Part shown: piece after piece, positions 1 through 9,122 of the stretch | How the letters are laid out: each line of letters starts with the position of its first letter | How positions within the stretch are numbered: the stretch's first letter is position 1 | Assembly: GCF_037991315.1 (NCBI RefSeq) | Contig: NZ_CP150300.1 | Span: 4,774,001 to 4,838,000 of the forward strand | DNA from: Paenibacillus sp. FSL H8-0079 | GTDB taxonomy: Bacteria > Bacillota > Bacilli > Paenibacillales > Paenibacillaceae | Reading direction: 5' to 3' | Length of the DNA stretch: 64,000 bases | Translations under genes and position numbers: made by a program | Notes under the pieces: model-generated | What the model was told of the DNA's origin: nothing | The model's database searches: none | Seen by the model: the letters and a program-made list of their open reading frames with translations, nothing else

Positions 1-9
1 AAGATAGAA

Positions 10-1194
10 ATGGGAAAAGAACACCTAACAACATTGCATACTTATGTGGATCAGGCCATTGACCGCGCTCTAAGCGAAAAAAGAATCGTAGGAACGGTTG
101 TACAAGTTGCTTTAAGAGGGGAACTGATATACACCCGGGCTGCTGGTTTCGCGGACAGGGAGCAAAAGCGCACCATGTCGGAAAACGCTCTGTTTCGACT
201 TGCTTCCGTAACCAAACCTATTGTATCGACAGCAGCTCTGGCATTGATCTCACAAGGAAAGCTGAGTCTGCATGATCCGGTGACTCGCTGGCTGCCTTCA
301 TTCCTGCCCAAACTTGCCAATGGTCAAGAAGCCCCAATAACGATTCATCAGTTGATGACGCACACTGCTGGCTTAACATATCGTTTCTTCCAAGAAGATC
401 AAGGAACTTATGAACGTGCTGGGATCTCGGATGGAATGGATTTATCCGGAATTAGTCTGGAGGAGAATCTCCGTAGGCTCGCTTCTGTTCCTCTTTTGTA
501 TGAGCCAGGACGCATGTGGAGATATTCCATTGCGACGGATGTACTCGGAGCCGTTATTGAAAAGGTAACCGGAATGTCATTAAGAGAAGCTGTTCAAATG
601 CTGGTTACTCATCCACTTCACATGACGGACACTGATTTTGTTGCGGTGGATTCGAATCGGTTAACGGCTGCATATGCAGATGGTTCTGATGAACCTCGTC
701 TTCTTCATAATCAGTTGGAGCAGGTTCCTTTTATTGAAGGTACTGCCGGTTTCCAGCTTGCCCCCAACCGTGCGAATAATACTTCCGCTTATTTGTCAGG
801 CGGAGCCGGTATGGTTGGAAGTACCGGAGATTTTCTGACTTTACTTGAGACATTGCGGCAAGGGGGTAAGCCTATTCTTACGGAAGCTATTGTCGCCGAG
901 ATGTCCAAGAATCAAATCGGTGAACTCGTGATGCCGTATTGGCCGGGAAGAGGATTTGGCCTTGGTTTTACAGTACTTAAAGACCCCGTTGCAGCCGGTA
1001 CACCGGAATCAGCAGGTACGTGGCGAATGGGTGGAACCTATGGTCATTCCTGGTTTGTCGATCCTAAAGAAGAACTTAGTGTTGCAGCATTCACCAATAC
1101 GGCACTTGAAGGGATGTCGGGTCAGTACACCACCGATATCTGTGATTCCATCTACGCCGGCATTCGTGAAAGCAAAGAAGCTGCAAGAATGTGA
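10..1194 (+). CDS. Serine hydrolase, beta-lactamase/DD-peptidase (class C-like) family
   Basis: A 394-residue protein of the penicillin-binding-protein-like serine hydrolase family (AmpC/EstB-type). The nucleophile motif SVTK is at residues 66-69, a Tyr-Ser pair (YS) at 172-173, and a GHSW box near 344-347 takes the place of the usual KTG/HxG triad. No signal peptide is visible, so it is probably cytosolic. This fits an esterase or peptide hydrolase better than a secreted beta-lactamase; the substrate cannot be told. The frame is open upstream to the window edge and no clear ribosome binding site is visible before position 10, so the true start could lie outside the window. Confidence 0.85.
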   Translation: MGKEHLTTLHTYVDQAIDRALSEKRIVGTVVQVALRGELIYTRAAGFADREQKRTMSENALFRLASVTKPIVSTAALALISQGKLSLHDPVTRWLPSFLPKLANGQEAPITIHQLMTHTAGLTYRFFQEDQGTYERAGISDGMDLSGISLEENLRRLASVPLLYEPGRMWRYSIATDVLGAVIEKVTGMSLREAVQMLVTHPLHMTDTDFVAVDSNRLTAAYADGSDEPRLLHNQLEQVPFIEGTAGFQLAPNRANNTSAYLSGGAGMVGSTGDFLTLLETLRQGGKPILTEAIVAEMSKNQIGELVMPYWPGRGFGLGFTVLKDPVAAGTPESAGTWRMGGTYGHSWFVDPKEELSVAAFTNTALEGMSGQYTTDICDSIYAGIRESKEAARM

Positions 1195-1204
1195 ATACAA
1201 ATAA

Positions 1205-1232
1205 CCGCCCAATCTCATTGGGCGGCTTTATT
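1205..1232. terminator. Rho-independent terminator after the serine hydrolase
   Basis: A perfect stem CCGCCCAAT/ATTGGGCGG with a 3-nt loop is followed by a short T-rich run. It lies between two convergent genes and could serve both. Confidence 0.75.
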
Positions 1233-1250
1233 TCGCAGCGAAGGTAAGAC

Positions 1251-2612
1251 CTACTGTCTGGTACTGCTCAAGTTTCTCTTTTTGAAAAGGTAGATGGCAG
1301 CAACCAGGATAAACCAAACCGGTGTGACAAACAGTGCTACTCGCGTATCATCAGCCAATGCCAATACCACCAGCACGAATACCAAAAACGCCAGGATCAA
1401 GTAGTTGGAGAACGGATATAGTGGCAGTTTGAAGCGACTACGACTCGCCAGTTCCGGCTGAGTACGACGATATCTGAGATGACAGATCACCATGATGCCC
1501 CAGACAAAGATGAAGCACACAGTCGACACGCTCGTGATCAGCGTGAATACGCCCTCTGGCATCACATAGTTCAACACAATCGCGATTAATATAACAATCG
1601 TGGAGAAAAACAGTGCGTTGGAAGGAACTTTCCTTTTATTCAGTCGTGCAAATGACTCAGGTGCGTTGTGATCTTTTGCCATGGAGAATATCATACGGCT
1701 TGTACTGAAAATGGCACTGTTACATGCTGACGCTGCGGACGTCAGTACCACGAAATTCACAATGCCAGCGGCGGCCGCAATACCTACAGCTGCAAACACC
1801 TGTACAAATGGACTTTCCGTAGGAACTATAGCGTTCCACGGGTAGATGCTCATAATAATCAGCAATGCGCCAACATAGAAGAGTAAGACCCGAATCGGGA
1901 TCTGGTTAATCGCTCTCGGAATAACTTTCTCCGGGTTCTCCGTCTCCCCCGCTGTCAGTCCCACCAATTCCATGCCTACAAAGGCGAACACCACCATCTG
2001 GAACGATATGATGAATCCATGCAGTCCATTCGGGAACCATCCCCCATGACTCCACAGATTGGTGAAACTTGCTGGACCTTGATCCGTGGTAAAACCTTTG
2101 AAAATCATATATAAACCTACAACAATAAGTGCCAGAATGGCCACGACTTTAATTAGAGCAAACCAGAATTCCATCTCACCAAACAGCTTGACTGTCGCCA
2201 AGTTCATGATTAGCAATATGACCAACGCAATTAACCCCGGCATCCACTGAGGTACATTCGGAAACCAAAACTGCGTATACAATCCTACGGCGGTAATGTC
2301 GGCCATGGCAATGGAGATCCAACAGAACCAGTAGGTCCATCCTGTAATAAATGCCGCCATATTTCCCAGGTAATCACGCACAAAATCGACAAAGGAATGA
2401 TACTTCAAGTTGCTAAGTAGCAGTTCTCCCAGTGCACGCATGATCAGGAACAACACAACACCCGTTATGATGTAGGCCAGCAAAATGGATGGTCCTGTTA
2501 GTTGAATCGTTTTGCCTGCTCCGAGAAACAGCCCCGTACCGATTGCCCCTCCAATTGCCATCAGCTGCACATGCCTGTTTTTTAAGCCTCTTGTTAACGT
2601 TTCTTCCTGCAT
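1251..2612 (-). CDS. cycA: Amino acid permease, CycA-like (D-serine/D-alanine/glycine type)
   Basis: A 453-residue APC-superfamily (AAT family) symporter with about 12 membrane segments. The N-terminal signature GGAIGTGLFLGAG (about residues 21-33), the run after it with MRALGELLLSNL, and FGEMEFWFALIK are very close to what I recall of E. coli CycA, which imports D-Ala, D-Ser and Gly. Other AAT members (GabP, ProY, AapA) differ more in these blocks. The substrate assignment is still inference. It is a single-gene unit, convergent with the serine hydrolase. Confidence 0.8.
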   Translation of the reverse strand: MQEETLTRGLKNRHVQLMAIGGAIGTGLFLGAGKTIQLTGPSILLAYIITGVVLFLIMRALGELLLSNLKYHSFVDFVRDYLGNMAAFITGWTYWFCWISIAMADITAVGLYTQFWFPNVPQWMPGLIALVILLIMNLATVKLFGEMEFWFALIKVVAILALIVVGLYMIFKGFTTDQGPASFTNLWSHGGWFPNGLHGFIISFQMVVFAFVGMELVGLTAGETENPEKVIPRAINQIPIRVLLFYVGALLIIMSIYPWNAIVPTESPFVQVFAAVGIAAAAGIVNFVVLTSAASACNSAIFSTSRMIFSMAKDHNAPESFARLNKRKVPSNALFFSTIVILIAIVLNYVMPEGVFTLITSVSTVCFIFVWGIMVICHLRYRRTQPELASRSRFKLPLYPFSNYLILAFLVFVLVVLALADDTRVALFVTPVWFILVAAIYLFKKRNLSSTRQ

Positions 2613-2728
2613 GGTAACCCACCACTCTCTTTCTGCACATGCTCTCTACGATGCAAAATATTATTACTCATCATATAATAATCTGCTCAGAATACATATC
2701 CTTCATTTATATATTTTTTTACACAGCA

Positions 2729-2762
2729 AATAGGCCGCCTTTGTAAAAGGTGACCTATGGAT
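2729..2762 (-). terminator. Hairpin terminator for the small membrane protein gene
   Basis: The inverted repeat ATAGGCCGCCTTT / AAAGGTGACCTAT is imperfect and, read on the minus strand, is followed by a short T-rich stretch. It sits just downstream of the 2776-3021 gene. Confidence 0.5.
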
Positions 2763-2775
2763 ATGTACACGTTTA

Positions 2776-3021
2776 TCATACATACCTAATGAAATATATT
2801 AAAATATAAACCAAGCATAGAACAGCAACGACTAAAAAGGTAATTGCTAATGAGCGTTCGTTTTTCCAAATTCGAATCGCATTAGCAACACTAATCATCA
2901 ATAACGCAATAAAGTTAATAACACTCGAATACGATTGAAACGTGTTGAAAACAATCATCATAAATCCTACGATCCAGATTAACAAAAACCACAGTGGAGT
3001 TTTCAGAAAAAGCTGCTTCAT
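2776..3021 (-). CDS. Small membrane protein of unknown function
   Basis: An 81-residue hydrophobic protein with three likely membrane helices (about residues 10-26, 30-46 and 57-78) separated by a short charged loop RIWKNERS. The reverse strand shows an AAGGAG-like ribosome binding site before the ATG (the plus strand reads ...catTATGATTTACTCCTT). I do not recognise the family. It stands alone between the permease and sigK, each with its own terminator. Confidence 0.6.
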   Translation of the reverse strand: MKQLFLKTPLWFLLIWIVGFMMIVFNTFQSYSSVINFIALLMISVANAIRIWKNERSLAITFLVVAVLCLVYILIYFIRYV

Positions 3022-3153
3022 TATGATTTACTCCTTATGTATTAAATTGGTTTGTTTCCAATATATTCTTTAACAGAGAGGTGCATTCCTTTATTCAGGT
3101 TATAAATTAATCGATTTAATATTATTTATATCCAATTTTAAGCATCTTCACAG

Positions 3154-3184
3154 TAAAAAGGGCTCCCACGAATAAGGTGCCCTC
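3154..3184 (-). terminator. Terminator after sigK
   Basis: Read on the minus strand: GGGCACC, a short loop, then GGGAGCCC and TTTTT. Confidence 0.65.
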
Positions 3185-3199
3185 TGGTGTGTTCAGCTA

Positions 3200-3898
3200 T
3201 TATTTTTGCTTATAAAACTCATGATACAGCTTCATTAACGCACGCTTCTCAATCCGCGATACATAAGAGCGTGAAATGCCCAGTTCCTTGGCAATCTCGC
3301 GTTGAGTTCGTTCTTCCCCACCTGCTTCCAGGCCGAATCGACCGATTACAACTTCCTTCTCCCGATCATCCAGGATGTCGAGATTGCGATAAATTTTGCT
3401 TTTTTCAATCTTGAGCTGCACTTTATCTACAACGTCGTCGGCTTCCGTTCCGAGGATATCGATTAGCGTAATTTCGTTGCCTTCTTTGTCCGTACCAATG
3501 GGGTCATGCAGGGATACGTCTTTACGTGTTTTCTTTAGGGAACGAAGGTGCATAAGTATCTCGTTTTCAATACATCTCGCTGCAAACGTAGCGAGTTTGG
3601 TTCCTTTGCCTTGTTGAAAACTTTCGATGGCTTTGATTAAACCAATGGTTCCGATGGAAATCAGATCTTCCTGATCTTCACCCGTATTGTCGAACTTCTT
3701 GACGATATGCGCGACGAGGCGCAGATTGTGTTCAATGAGCAAATTGCGGGAGTGGGCATTGCCTTCAGCCATGAGGCGTAAATGTTTGGCTTCATCATCC
3801 TCAGCCAGTGGCTGGGGGAACGCATTATTTTTGACATACGAGACGAGTAACGTTAACTCTTTAATGAATAGAGCAATTGCGGTAAACAATCCGGGCAC
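3200..3898 (-). CDS. sigK: RNA polymerase sporulation sigma factor sigma-K (pro-form)
   Basis: A 232-residue late mother-cell sigma factor. Region 2 is seen as [17 protein letters not shown] and [12 protein letters not shown], and region 4.2 as [22 protein letters not shown]. The hydrophobic N-terminus before [12 protein letters not shown] matches the roughly 20-residue inhibitory pro-sequence that SpoIVFB removes in B. subtilis. The start is a GTG at 3898 because GGAGGTG lies about 6 nt upstream and the resulting length matches the family. A longer frame to 4036 is an in-frame extension without a binding site. The gene is intact, with no skin-type insertion splitting it. Confidence 0.95.
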   Translation of the reverse strand: MPGLFTAIALFIKELTLLVSYVKNNAFPQPLAEDDEAKHLRLMAEGNAHSRNLLIEHNLRLVAHIVKKFDNTGEDQEDLISIGTIGLIKAIESFQQGKGTKLATFAARCIENEILMHLRSLKKTRKDVSLHDPIGTDKEGNEITLIDILGTEADDVVDKVQLKIEKSKIYRNLDILDDREKEVVIGRFGLEAGGEERTQREIAKELGISRSYVSRIEKRALMKLYHEFYKQK

Positions 3899-3961
3899 AG
3901 ATGACACCTCCTGCAGTTTTACAACGATCTGGCCTGAGCACGTGTGGGAACAGGGTCGATC

Positions 3962-3989
3962 TATTGTATGTAGGCAGGGGCCCAGAAGT
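3962..3989 (-). promoter_or_regulatory. Candidate sigma-E/sigma-K type promoter of sigK
   Basis: On the minus strand CATACAATA (3962-3970) matches the sigma-K -10 pattern CATAnnnTA, with AC (3988-3989) 17 nt upstream as the minimal -35. It also resembles the sigma-E -10 CATACAAT. It would give a 5' leader of about 50 nt before the sigK GTG. Confidence 0.45.
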
Positions 3990-4235
3990 GCACGTACACT
4001 TGAAAAAGAGGATGAACTTGCGAAGATTTTATACACTCACGGAAACAATCGAGCCCACCTTCTGAAGAAGGAGAAATTCTTTCTCGACACTTTGAATAAA
4101 ATAATTTCTCTCGCCAAATATGACGACATCATTCTCGGCTAATGGAACATCACTTTTGAAATAAATGAAATTATCCGTTTCCCGAAACGCACCTTTGTAG
4201 TAAAACATCCTATCCCTCTCCCACTAATCGATATT

Positions 4236-4274
4236 AGAAAAAACCTCCACTCCCACATGTTGATGCAGGAGCAA
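4236..4274 (-). terminator. Weak terminator after the MFS gene
   Basis: Read on the minus strand, CCTTTGCTCC pairs, with G-T wobbles, with GGAGTGGAGG and is followed by TTTTTT. Confidence 0.5.
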
Positions 4275-4293
4275 AGGCCTCACATTCCAAATT

Positions 4294-5541
4294 CTAATTC
4301 ACCGGCGCTGACTCCACAGCATCCGGGAATTCCGGCAAGCGCTGTTTGCGCTCCATCGCCAAACTGATGAACAACCCTAGCAAGCCTAACCCGGCAATAA
4401 CTGCTGCATACAAAGGTACCGATATAAGACCCGTGTGGGTAATTGCATACCCGCCCAGATACGCACCGCCTGCATTCCCCAGGTTAAACGCGGAGTGACT
4501 TGAGGTTGTCGCCAGCAGCGGCGCTTCACGGGTCATATTCATAATTCGAATCTGCAACCCTGGCATAATACCAAAGGCCGCAACACCCCAGAAGAATATG
4601 GTGATCACCGCGAGATAAGGATTGTCCAGCGTAATCGTAAGTGCTGCCAGAAGAACAGCCAGTACCCCAAAGTTGACAATCAACGAAGGCATCAGCTTCC
4701 AATCCGCCAGACGACCACCAACCATGTTACCCAAGGTAACGCCGAAGCCGAACAGTACCAGAATCCAAGTCACATTCTGCTCGGCAAAACCACTGATGTC
4801 CACAAGCATCGGGGTGATGTAAGTAAACACTGTGAAGAGACTGCCACAGCCCATCGCGCCAACGATCAGGATCAATAGTACTTGTGGACGCACCAGGTTC
4901 CGGAACTGCTGTCCGAGATTAGCAGGTGCACCTTGAGGTAGGATGGGAATGAAACGAATGATACCCATTAACGAAATGATGCCCAGAATTGTAATCGCCC
5001 CGAAAGATGACCGCCATCCGAGCTGTTGTCCGATAAATGTACCGAACGGAACACCAATGATGTTAGCGATCGTAAGTCCTGCGAGAACAACGGATACAGC
5101 CCCTGCCCTTCTCTCGGGCGCAACAAGTCGCGTCGCCATGATTGAACCTACACCGAGGAACGTACCATGGGCAAATGCTGTTAATATCCGTGCCGAGATT
5201 AACAACCCGTAGGTGGGCGCAATGACAGACAATGCGTTCCCGATAATGAAAATGCACATCAGCAGAACCAGCAGTTTTTTCTGCGGAATCTTGTGTGTAA
5301 ATACGGTCAATATCGGCGCACCTACCGCTACACCAAGTGCATATCCCGTAATGAGTTGTCCTGCCTGTGGAATGCTCACATTCAGATCTGTCGCCACATT
5401 AGGCAGCAGGCCCATGATAATAAATTCAGTCATACCAATTGCAAAAGCGCCTATCGTCAGGCATAACAGGGATAATGGAAATGCCCCTCTTTTACCGGAC
5501 TGTGAAGCCTGTGGTTCTGTTGTGTGTCCTGTGGTGCTCAT
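4294..5541 (-). CDS. MFS transporter, drug/arabinose-efflux (DHA1) type
   Basis: A 415-residue major facilitator with 12 predicted helices, of the AraJ/YdhP-like group (GMTEFIIMGLLPNVA near the N-terminus, GAPILTVFTHKIPQKKLL in loop 2-3, GTFLGVGSIMA in helix 4). It probably exports small molecules; the substrate is unknown. The ATG at 5541 is preferred because AGGAG lies about 12 nt upstream and the protein then opens with a short polar tail. A GTG at 5595 would overlap the preceding gene and lacks a binding site. It lies 26 nt downstream of the ADP-ribosylglycohydrolase stop, so the two are probably co-transcribed. Confidence 0.85.
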   Translation of the reverse strand: MSTTGHTTEPQASQSGKRGAFPLSLLCLTIGAFAIGMTEFIIMGLLPNVATDLNVSIPQAGQLITGYALGVAVGAPILTVFTHKIPQKKLLVLLMCIFIIGNALSVIAPTYGLLISARILTAFAHGTFLGVGSIMATRLVAPERRAGAVSVVLAGLTIANIIGVPFGTFIGQQLGWRSSFGAITILGIISLMGIIRFIPILPQGAPANLGQQFRNLVRPQVLLILIVGAMGCGSLFTVFTYITPMLVDISGFAEQNVTWILVLFGFGVTLGNMVGGRLADWKLMPSLIVNFGVLAVLLAALTITLDNPYLAVITIFFWGVAAFGIMPGLQIRIMNMTREAPLLATTSSHSAFNLGNAGGAYLGGYAITHTGLISVPLYAAVIAGLGLLGLFISLAMERKQRLPEFPDAVESAPVN

Positions 5542-5567
5542 AGATGTTCTCTTCTCCTGTCTCTTTA

Positions 5568-6494
5568 TCAACGATTTTCTGTCGCCTTCAACCACAAGGC
5601 ATCTGTTAATTGATCAAACGTTTCACGCATGGCCAGCTTGTCCAGCCAGTGTGCCGGAATGCCGCTTAGCCCGTAATAAGCACCTGCGATTTGTCCGTAC
5701 ACCGCACCCGTGGTATCCGCATCATCACCCAGATTAACAGCTAGCAACGCGCCTTCCTCAAAACTTGAGGATTTATGGAACGCCCATAATGCTGCTTCAA
5801 GTGAACGAACCACATAGCCACTGCCCTTGATTTCGGGCGGTTCTTTGCTCTGATACGAACCCCTGACAACCTCTTCAATTGCGGGGGAAAAAGTAAGCTC
5901 TTCCCTCCACTGTCGACATGTCTCCGGCATCAGCATGACGTTCTTGTCCGCTCCACGCAGGCCAGCAACAAGTATCGCAGCCAGTACTTCACATGCCTCC
6001 ACACTTTCCGTTGCAGCGTGTGTTGTACGGGAGCTAAGCGCTGCATAATGAACCGCCTCCTTCGGACGTTTCGCGTAAGCCAGCACGATAGGCGCAAGTC
6101 TCATAATAGAGCCATTGCCCGCCGTCATCGGGTCCATTGATCCGCTGTAGGCTTCTCCGGTTATAGCAAACCTCTCCAACGCATTTCGTGTGGCCCCGCC
6201 AATGTCGAAGCAATCGCCTGTGCTGCTCATATACCCCACTTTGTACCAATTGGTATATCTGCGCATCTGATCTGCCGGATCGAAGTTTTCATTACGTACC
6301 AGACTTTCTGCCAGACACAAAGCCATGGATGTGTCATCTGTCCACTGTCCAGCCTCCAGCCCAAATACGCCGCCTCCCACGATATCGGTAACAGGTTCGA
6401 ACGTGCCTGGACTACTGAATTCCACCGTAGTTCCCAACGCATCACCCGCTGCAAGCCCGATGAAGCAGCCATTGAAACGGTCTTTTTGCAGCAT
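5568..6494 (-). CDS. ADP-ribosylglycohydrolase family protein (DraG-like)
   Basis: A 308-residue protein of the DraG/ARH fold, which removes ADP-ribose from proteins or small molecules using a two-metal centre. The metal-ligand segments are visible: AAGDALG near the N-terminus, GQWTDDTSMAL (about 47-57) and NLGDDADTTGAVYGQ near the C-terminus. The ribosome binding site is GGAGG, 9 nt before the ATG. It heads an apparent operon with the MFS exporter; the link between the two is not obvious. It could also be a ribosyl-hydrolase of unknown substrate. Confidence 0.85.
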   Translation of the reverse strand: MLQKDRFNGCFIGLAAGDALGTTVEFSSPGTFEPVTDIVGGGVFGLEAGQWTDDTSMALCLAESLVRNENFDPADQMRRYTNWYKVGYMSSTGDCFDIGGATRNALERFAITGEAYSGSMDPMTAGNGSIMRLAPIVLAYAKRPKEAVHYAALSSRTTHAATESVEACEVLAAILVAGLRGADKNVMLMPETCRQWREELTFSPAIEEVVRGSYQSKEPPEIKGSGYVVRSLEAALWAFHKSSSFEEGALLAVNLGDDADTTGAVYGQIAGAYYGLSGIPAHWLDKLAMRETFDQLTDALWLKATENR

Positions 6495-6994
6495 GTTTAT
6501 GTTCCTCCCTCACTCCATATACTTTCAGAATCTTTATTCCATTTTCCCACAGGGATTCATCAGACGTAAAGCTAATAAATCCAAAACTTAAGCTCCATTT
6601 CTTCTATTATAAAAGTGTCGAAAGCTGTTGAACGGTTAGATCATCAAATTTTCATAAAAAAAGTTTTATTTTATTATGCTGAAAAAACAGTTTATTCAGT
6701 ACACCGCTTACATGTAAAGGGCTTAACGGTTTGCAACGTCCATCATTTTCAGAAAATACGTCATCCATGTGAAAATTTTCAATGTAAACTATCATGACGC
6801 GCTTGACCCTTCAGTTTGTCCTATGTTACGGTTTTATTAGCTTCAACGCATATTTTTTCCCAAATTAATATTCATTTTCGATCTTTTGCGTCAAGTAACA
6901 TTCCGCAGGTTAATGAATATACGGGAATGAATTTGCAGAAAACTTTCATTTTATTCTATCCCCAAACTAATTCTGAAACAGGAGGAACAAATTT
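6495..6994. other. AT-rich intergenic region before the HAD/mtlD operon
   Basis: About 500 bp without a supportable gene. It is strongly AT-rich, with a short palindrome GTGAAAATTTTCA near 6770 and the AGGAGG-like ribosome binding site of the HAD gene at its right end. I looked for a catabolite-repression (cre) site and for a riboswitch and saw neither convincingly. Confidence 0.5.
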
Positions 6995-7663
6995 ATGATT
7001 AAGGCACTGGTGTTTGATTTCGACGGAACGATTATTGATACAGAGACAGCGTGGTATATTGCTTTTCGTGATGCTTACAAGGAACACGGCGTGGATCTAA
7101 CCCTGGAGATGTATTCACAATGCATCGGTACCAGTCTGAAAACATTTAATCCGTATGAGTACCTCATCACAGATTTGAATCTTCCGATCGATCGGGAAGC
7201 GTTCAGGGAGTCTGTTCAGTTGCAGCACGCTGCATTGATGAACAAAGAGGTGGTCCGTCCGGGTATTCAGAATTACCTTGATGAAGCACGCAAAGCCGGA
7301 CTAAAACTGGCTGTAGCATCCAGCTCCAAACGGGAGTGGGTTGAACAGCATCTAGAACAACTAAAACTGAAAGATTATTTTGAAGTCATCCGTACCGCAG
7401 ATGATGTTGCGAATGTGAAGCCTGATCCGGAACTCTACAATCAAGCGCTTGAAGCCCTTGGAGTAACTGCAGACGAAGCCGTAGCGATTGAGGATTCACC
7501 TAACGGCGCGCGTGCAGCTGCTGCGGCTGGTATGCACTGCGTAGTCATATCGAATACCATCACAGGAACACTGGAATTCGATATGCCTCACCAACGGCTG
7601 TCTTGCCTGACCGACCTTGCATTTAACGATTTGATTTCGAAGCCACTCGTCACTACCGTCTAA
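6995..7663 (+). CDS. HAD-superfamily sugar phosphatase / beta-phosphoglucomutase-like
   Basis: A 222-residue HAD subfamily IA hydrolase. Motif I is DFDGT at residues 8-12 (nucleophile Asp8, acid/base Asp10), motif II is the Ser cluster in VASSSKREW, motif III is the Lys in KPDPELY, and motif IV is EDSPNG. A C1 helical cap lies between motifs I and II. The family dephosphorylates small sugar phosphates or isomerises them. It is followed after 47 nt by mtlD in the same direction. That context suggests, by inference, that it acts on mannitol-1-phosphate, turning the pair into a mannitol-forming route. Other sugar phosphates are possible. Confidence 0.85.
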   Translation: MIKALVFDFDGTIIDTETAWYIAFRDAYKEHGVDLTLEMYSQCIGTSLKTFNPYEYLITDLNLPIDREAFRESVQLQHAALMNKEVVRPGIQNYLDEARKAGLKLAVASSSKREWVEQHLEQLKLKDYFEVIRTADDVANVKPDPELYNQALEALGVTADEAVAIEDSPNGARAAAAAGMHCVVISNTITGTLEFDMPHQRLSCLTDLAFNDLISKPLVTTV

Positions 7664-7710
7664 GGTCTGCACGAATTTCGCGATTTAATCTTTAAAGGGG
7701 GAGTTCACAC

Positions 7711-8883
7711 ATGAAAGCTGTACATTTTGGTGCGGGCAATATAGGCCGCGGTTTTATCGGTCATATGTTGTCCGCTTCCGACTACGAAGTCTGCTTTGTC
7801 GCACGTAACCCAAAGAAAATCTCCATGCTGCAAGAGAGACAGGAATATCCGATTACCCTGGCTAATAGGGATCAGGATACAACGATTGTCAACAACGTGA
7901 CGGCTATCAATGTGAGTGAAGAGGATCGTGTTGCTGAAGAAATCGCTTCAGCCGATCTGATCACAACCGCCGTGGGTGTATCTGCACTCGGAGATATCGC
8001 CGAGCCGATCGCCAAAGGCATTCAACTTCGCATGAAAAACAATAATCAGGCTCCACTGCATATTATCGCTTGCGAGAACGCCATCGGTGGCAGCACTCGA
8101 CTGAAGAAACGCATCTATCCATTCCTGGACGAACCAACCCGTAAAAAAGCCGAACGTTATGTTTCTTTCCCCAATGCAGCTGTGGACCGGATTGTTCCGG
8201 CTCAAAACCACAAGGACCCGCTGCAGGTCACTGTTGAACCTTTTTACGAATGGGTCGTTCATCGTCCAGCACTTTTGGATGGTTTTAAGAAAATAGATGG
8301 CGTCCACTATGTGGATTCGCTTGAACCTTATATTGAGCGTAAAATGTTTACGGTAAATACAGGTCACTGTGTCGCCGCATACTTCGGCTATCTCGAAGGA
8401 TTCAAAACAATCCGCCAGGTGATGAGTAATTCCACCCTGCGGGCCAAAGTGCGCCATGTTATGGAAGAGACCGGTCAGATGCTCATCCAGAAGCATGGAT
8501 TCAACGCTCAGAAGCATAACAAATATATCGACACCATACTGGAACGCTTCGCCAATCCTAACCTGACGGATCAGGTCACCCGGGTCGGACGTTCCCCCCT
8601 TCGCAAGCTTTCGCCTCATGATCGGCTTGTTCGCCCAGCGATGCAGGCCATTGAATTCGGAATTGAAATTCCTCATTTAACTTCTGCTATGGCGGCCGCA
8701 ATGCTGTTCAATGACGAACGCGACGAGGAAGCCATGAAGCTACAACACATGATTCGCGAAGATGGTGTCTCCGCCTTCATCCGTGAACGCATGGGAATTC
8801 CCGACGAACATCCCGTTCATCAGAATGTGATCGCGCGCTATCAAGAACTCAGAGGGCGTAAGGAATCGACAATACTAACCTGA
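7711..8883 (+). CDS. mtlD: Mannitol-1-phosphate 5-dehydrogenase
   Basis: A 390-residue NAD-dependent dehydrogenase interconverting mannitol-1-phosphate and fructose-6-phosphate in the cytosol. The N-terminal Rossmann motif is FGAGNIGRGFIG (residues 6-17), and the substrate domain carries the family block KMFTVNTGHC. Length matches E. coli MtlD (about 382). AAAGGGGGAG lies 7 nt before the ATG. No mannitol PTS genes (mtlA, mtlF, mtlR) adjoin it. The neighbour is a HAD phosphatase instead, which points to synthesis rather than uptake and catabolism of mannitol. Confidence 0.93.
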   Translation: MKAVHFGAGNIGRGFIGHMLSASDYEVCFVARNPKKISMLQERQEYPITLANRDQDTTIVNNVTAINVSEEDRVAEEIASADLITTAVGVSALGDIAEPIAKGIQLRMKNNNQAPLHIIACENAIGGSTRLKKRIYPFLDEPTRKKAERYVSFPNAAVDRIVPAQNHKDPLQVTVEPFYEWVVHRPALLDGFKKIDGVHYVDSLEPYIERKMFTVNTGHCVAAYFGYLEGFKTIRQVMSNSTLRAKVRHVMEETGQMLIQKHGFNAQKHNKYIDTILERFANPNLTDQVTRVGRSPLRKLSPHDRLVRPAMQAIEFGIEIPHLTSAMAAAMLFNDERDEEAMKLQHMIREDGVSAFIRERMGIPDEHPVHQNVIARYQELRGRKESTILT

Positions 8884-8941
8884 TTAGACCTATTAGGGTT
8901 GTTGGTTCGATCCCGCAAACTGAATAGAAGCACGGCTAAGA

Positions 8942-8990
8942 AGCCGGGAAGAACCTATGCATCAGCATCGTTCCTTCCGGCTCTTTGTCT
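8942..8990 (+). terminator. Terminator after mtlD
   Basis: The near-perfect arms AGCCGGGAAGAAC and GTTCCTTCCGGCT are followed by a T-rich run. Confidence 0.6.
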
Positions 8991-9019
8991 TTGCACGGTA
9001 TGGTACATTGTATAGTAAC

Positions 9020-9064
9020 ATCAACAAAACAGCGTATCTCCTCTCTCAAGGAAACACGCTGTTT
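9020..9064 (-). terminator. Terminator after the 9123-10013 lipoprotein gene
   Basis: AAACAGCGT and ACGCTGTTT form a stem with a loop of about 20 nt. Read on the minus strand it runs into TTTTG. Confidence 0.6.
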
Positions 9065-9122
9065 AATGGGATTGTTTTAGCTTACTTCATCGTTTGGCTC
9101 GACCGTGTTGCTCGTTCATTTT

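Larger units (their letters stand above)
3899..4293. other. Non-coding gap upstream of sigK
   Basis: This 395-bp stretch lies between the MFS gene and sigK. It holds the sigK ribosome binding site, a candidate sporulation promoter near 3962-3989 and a terminator-like hairpin near 4236-4274. Frames that cross it look like shadows. No RNA gene is recognisable. Confidence 0.6.

Noticed and set aside
4037..4142. Plus-strand frame running through the sigK upstream region (3687-4142)
   Set aside because: It is antisense to sigK for most of its length, lacks a binding site and shows no protein-like features.
6690..6740. Possible cre (CcpA) site near TGTAAAGGGCTTAACG
   Set aside because: It misses the central CG and the symmetric ends of the cre consensus; similar AT-rich matches are expected by chance in this region.
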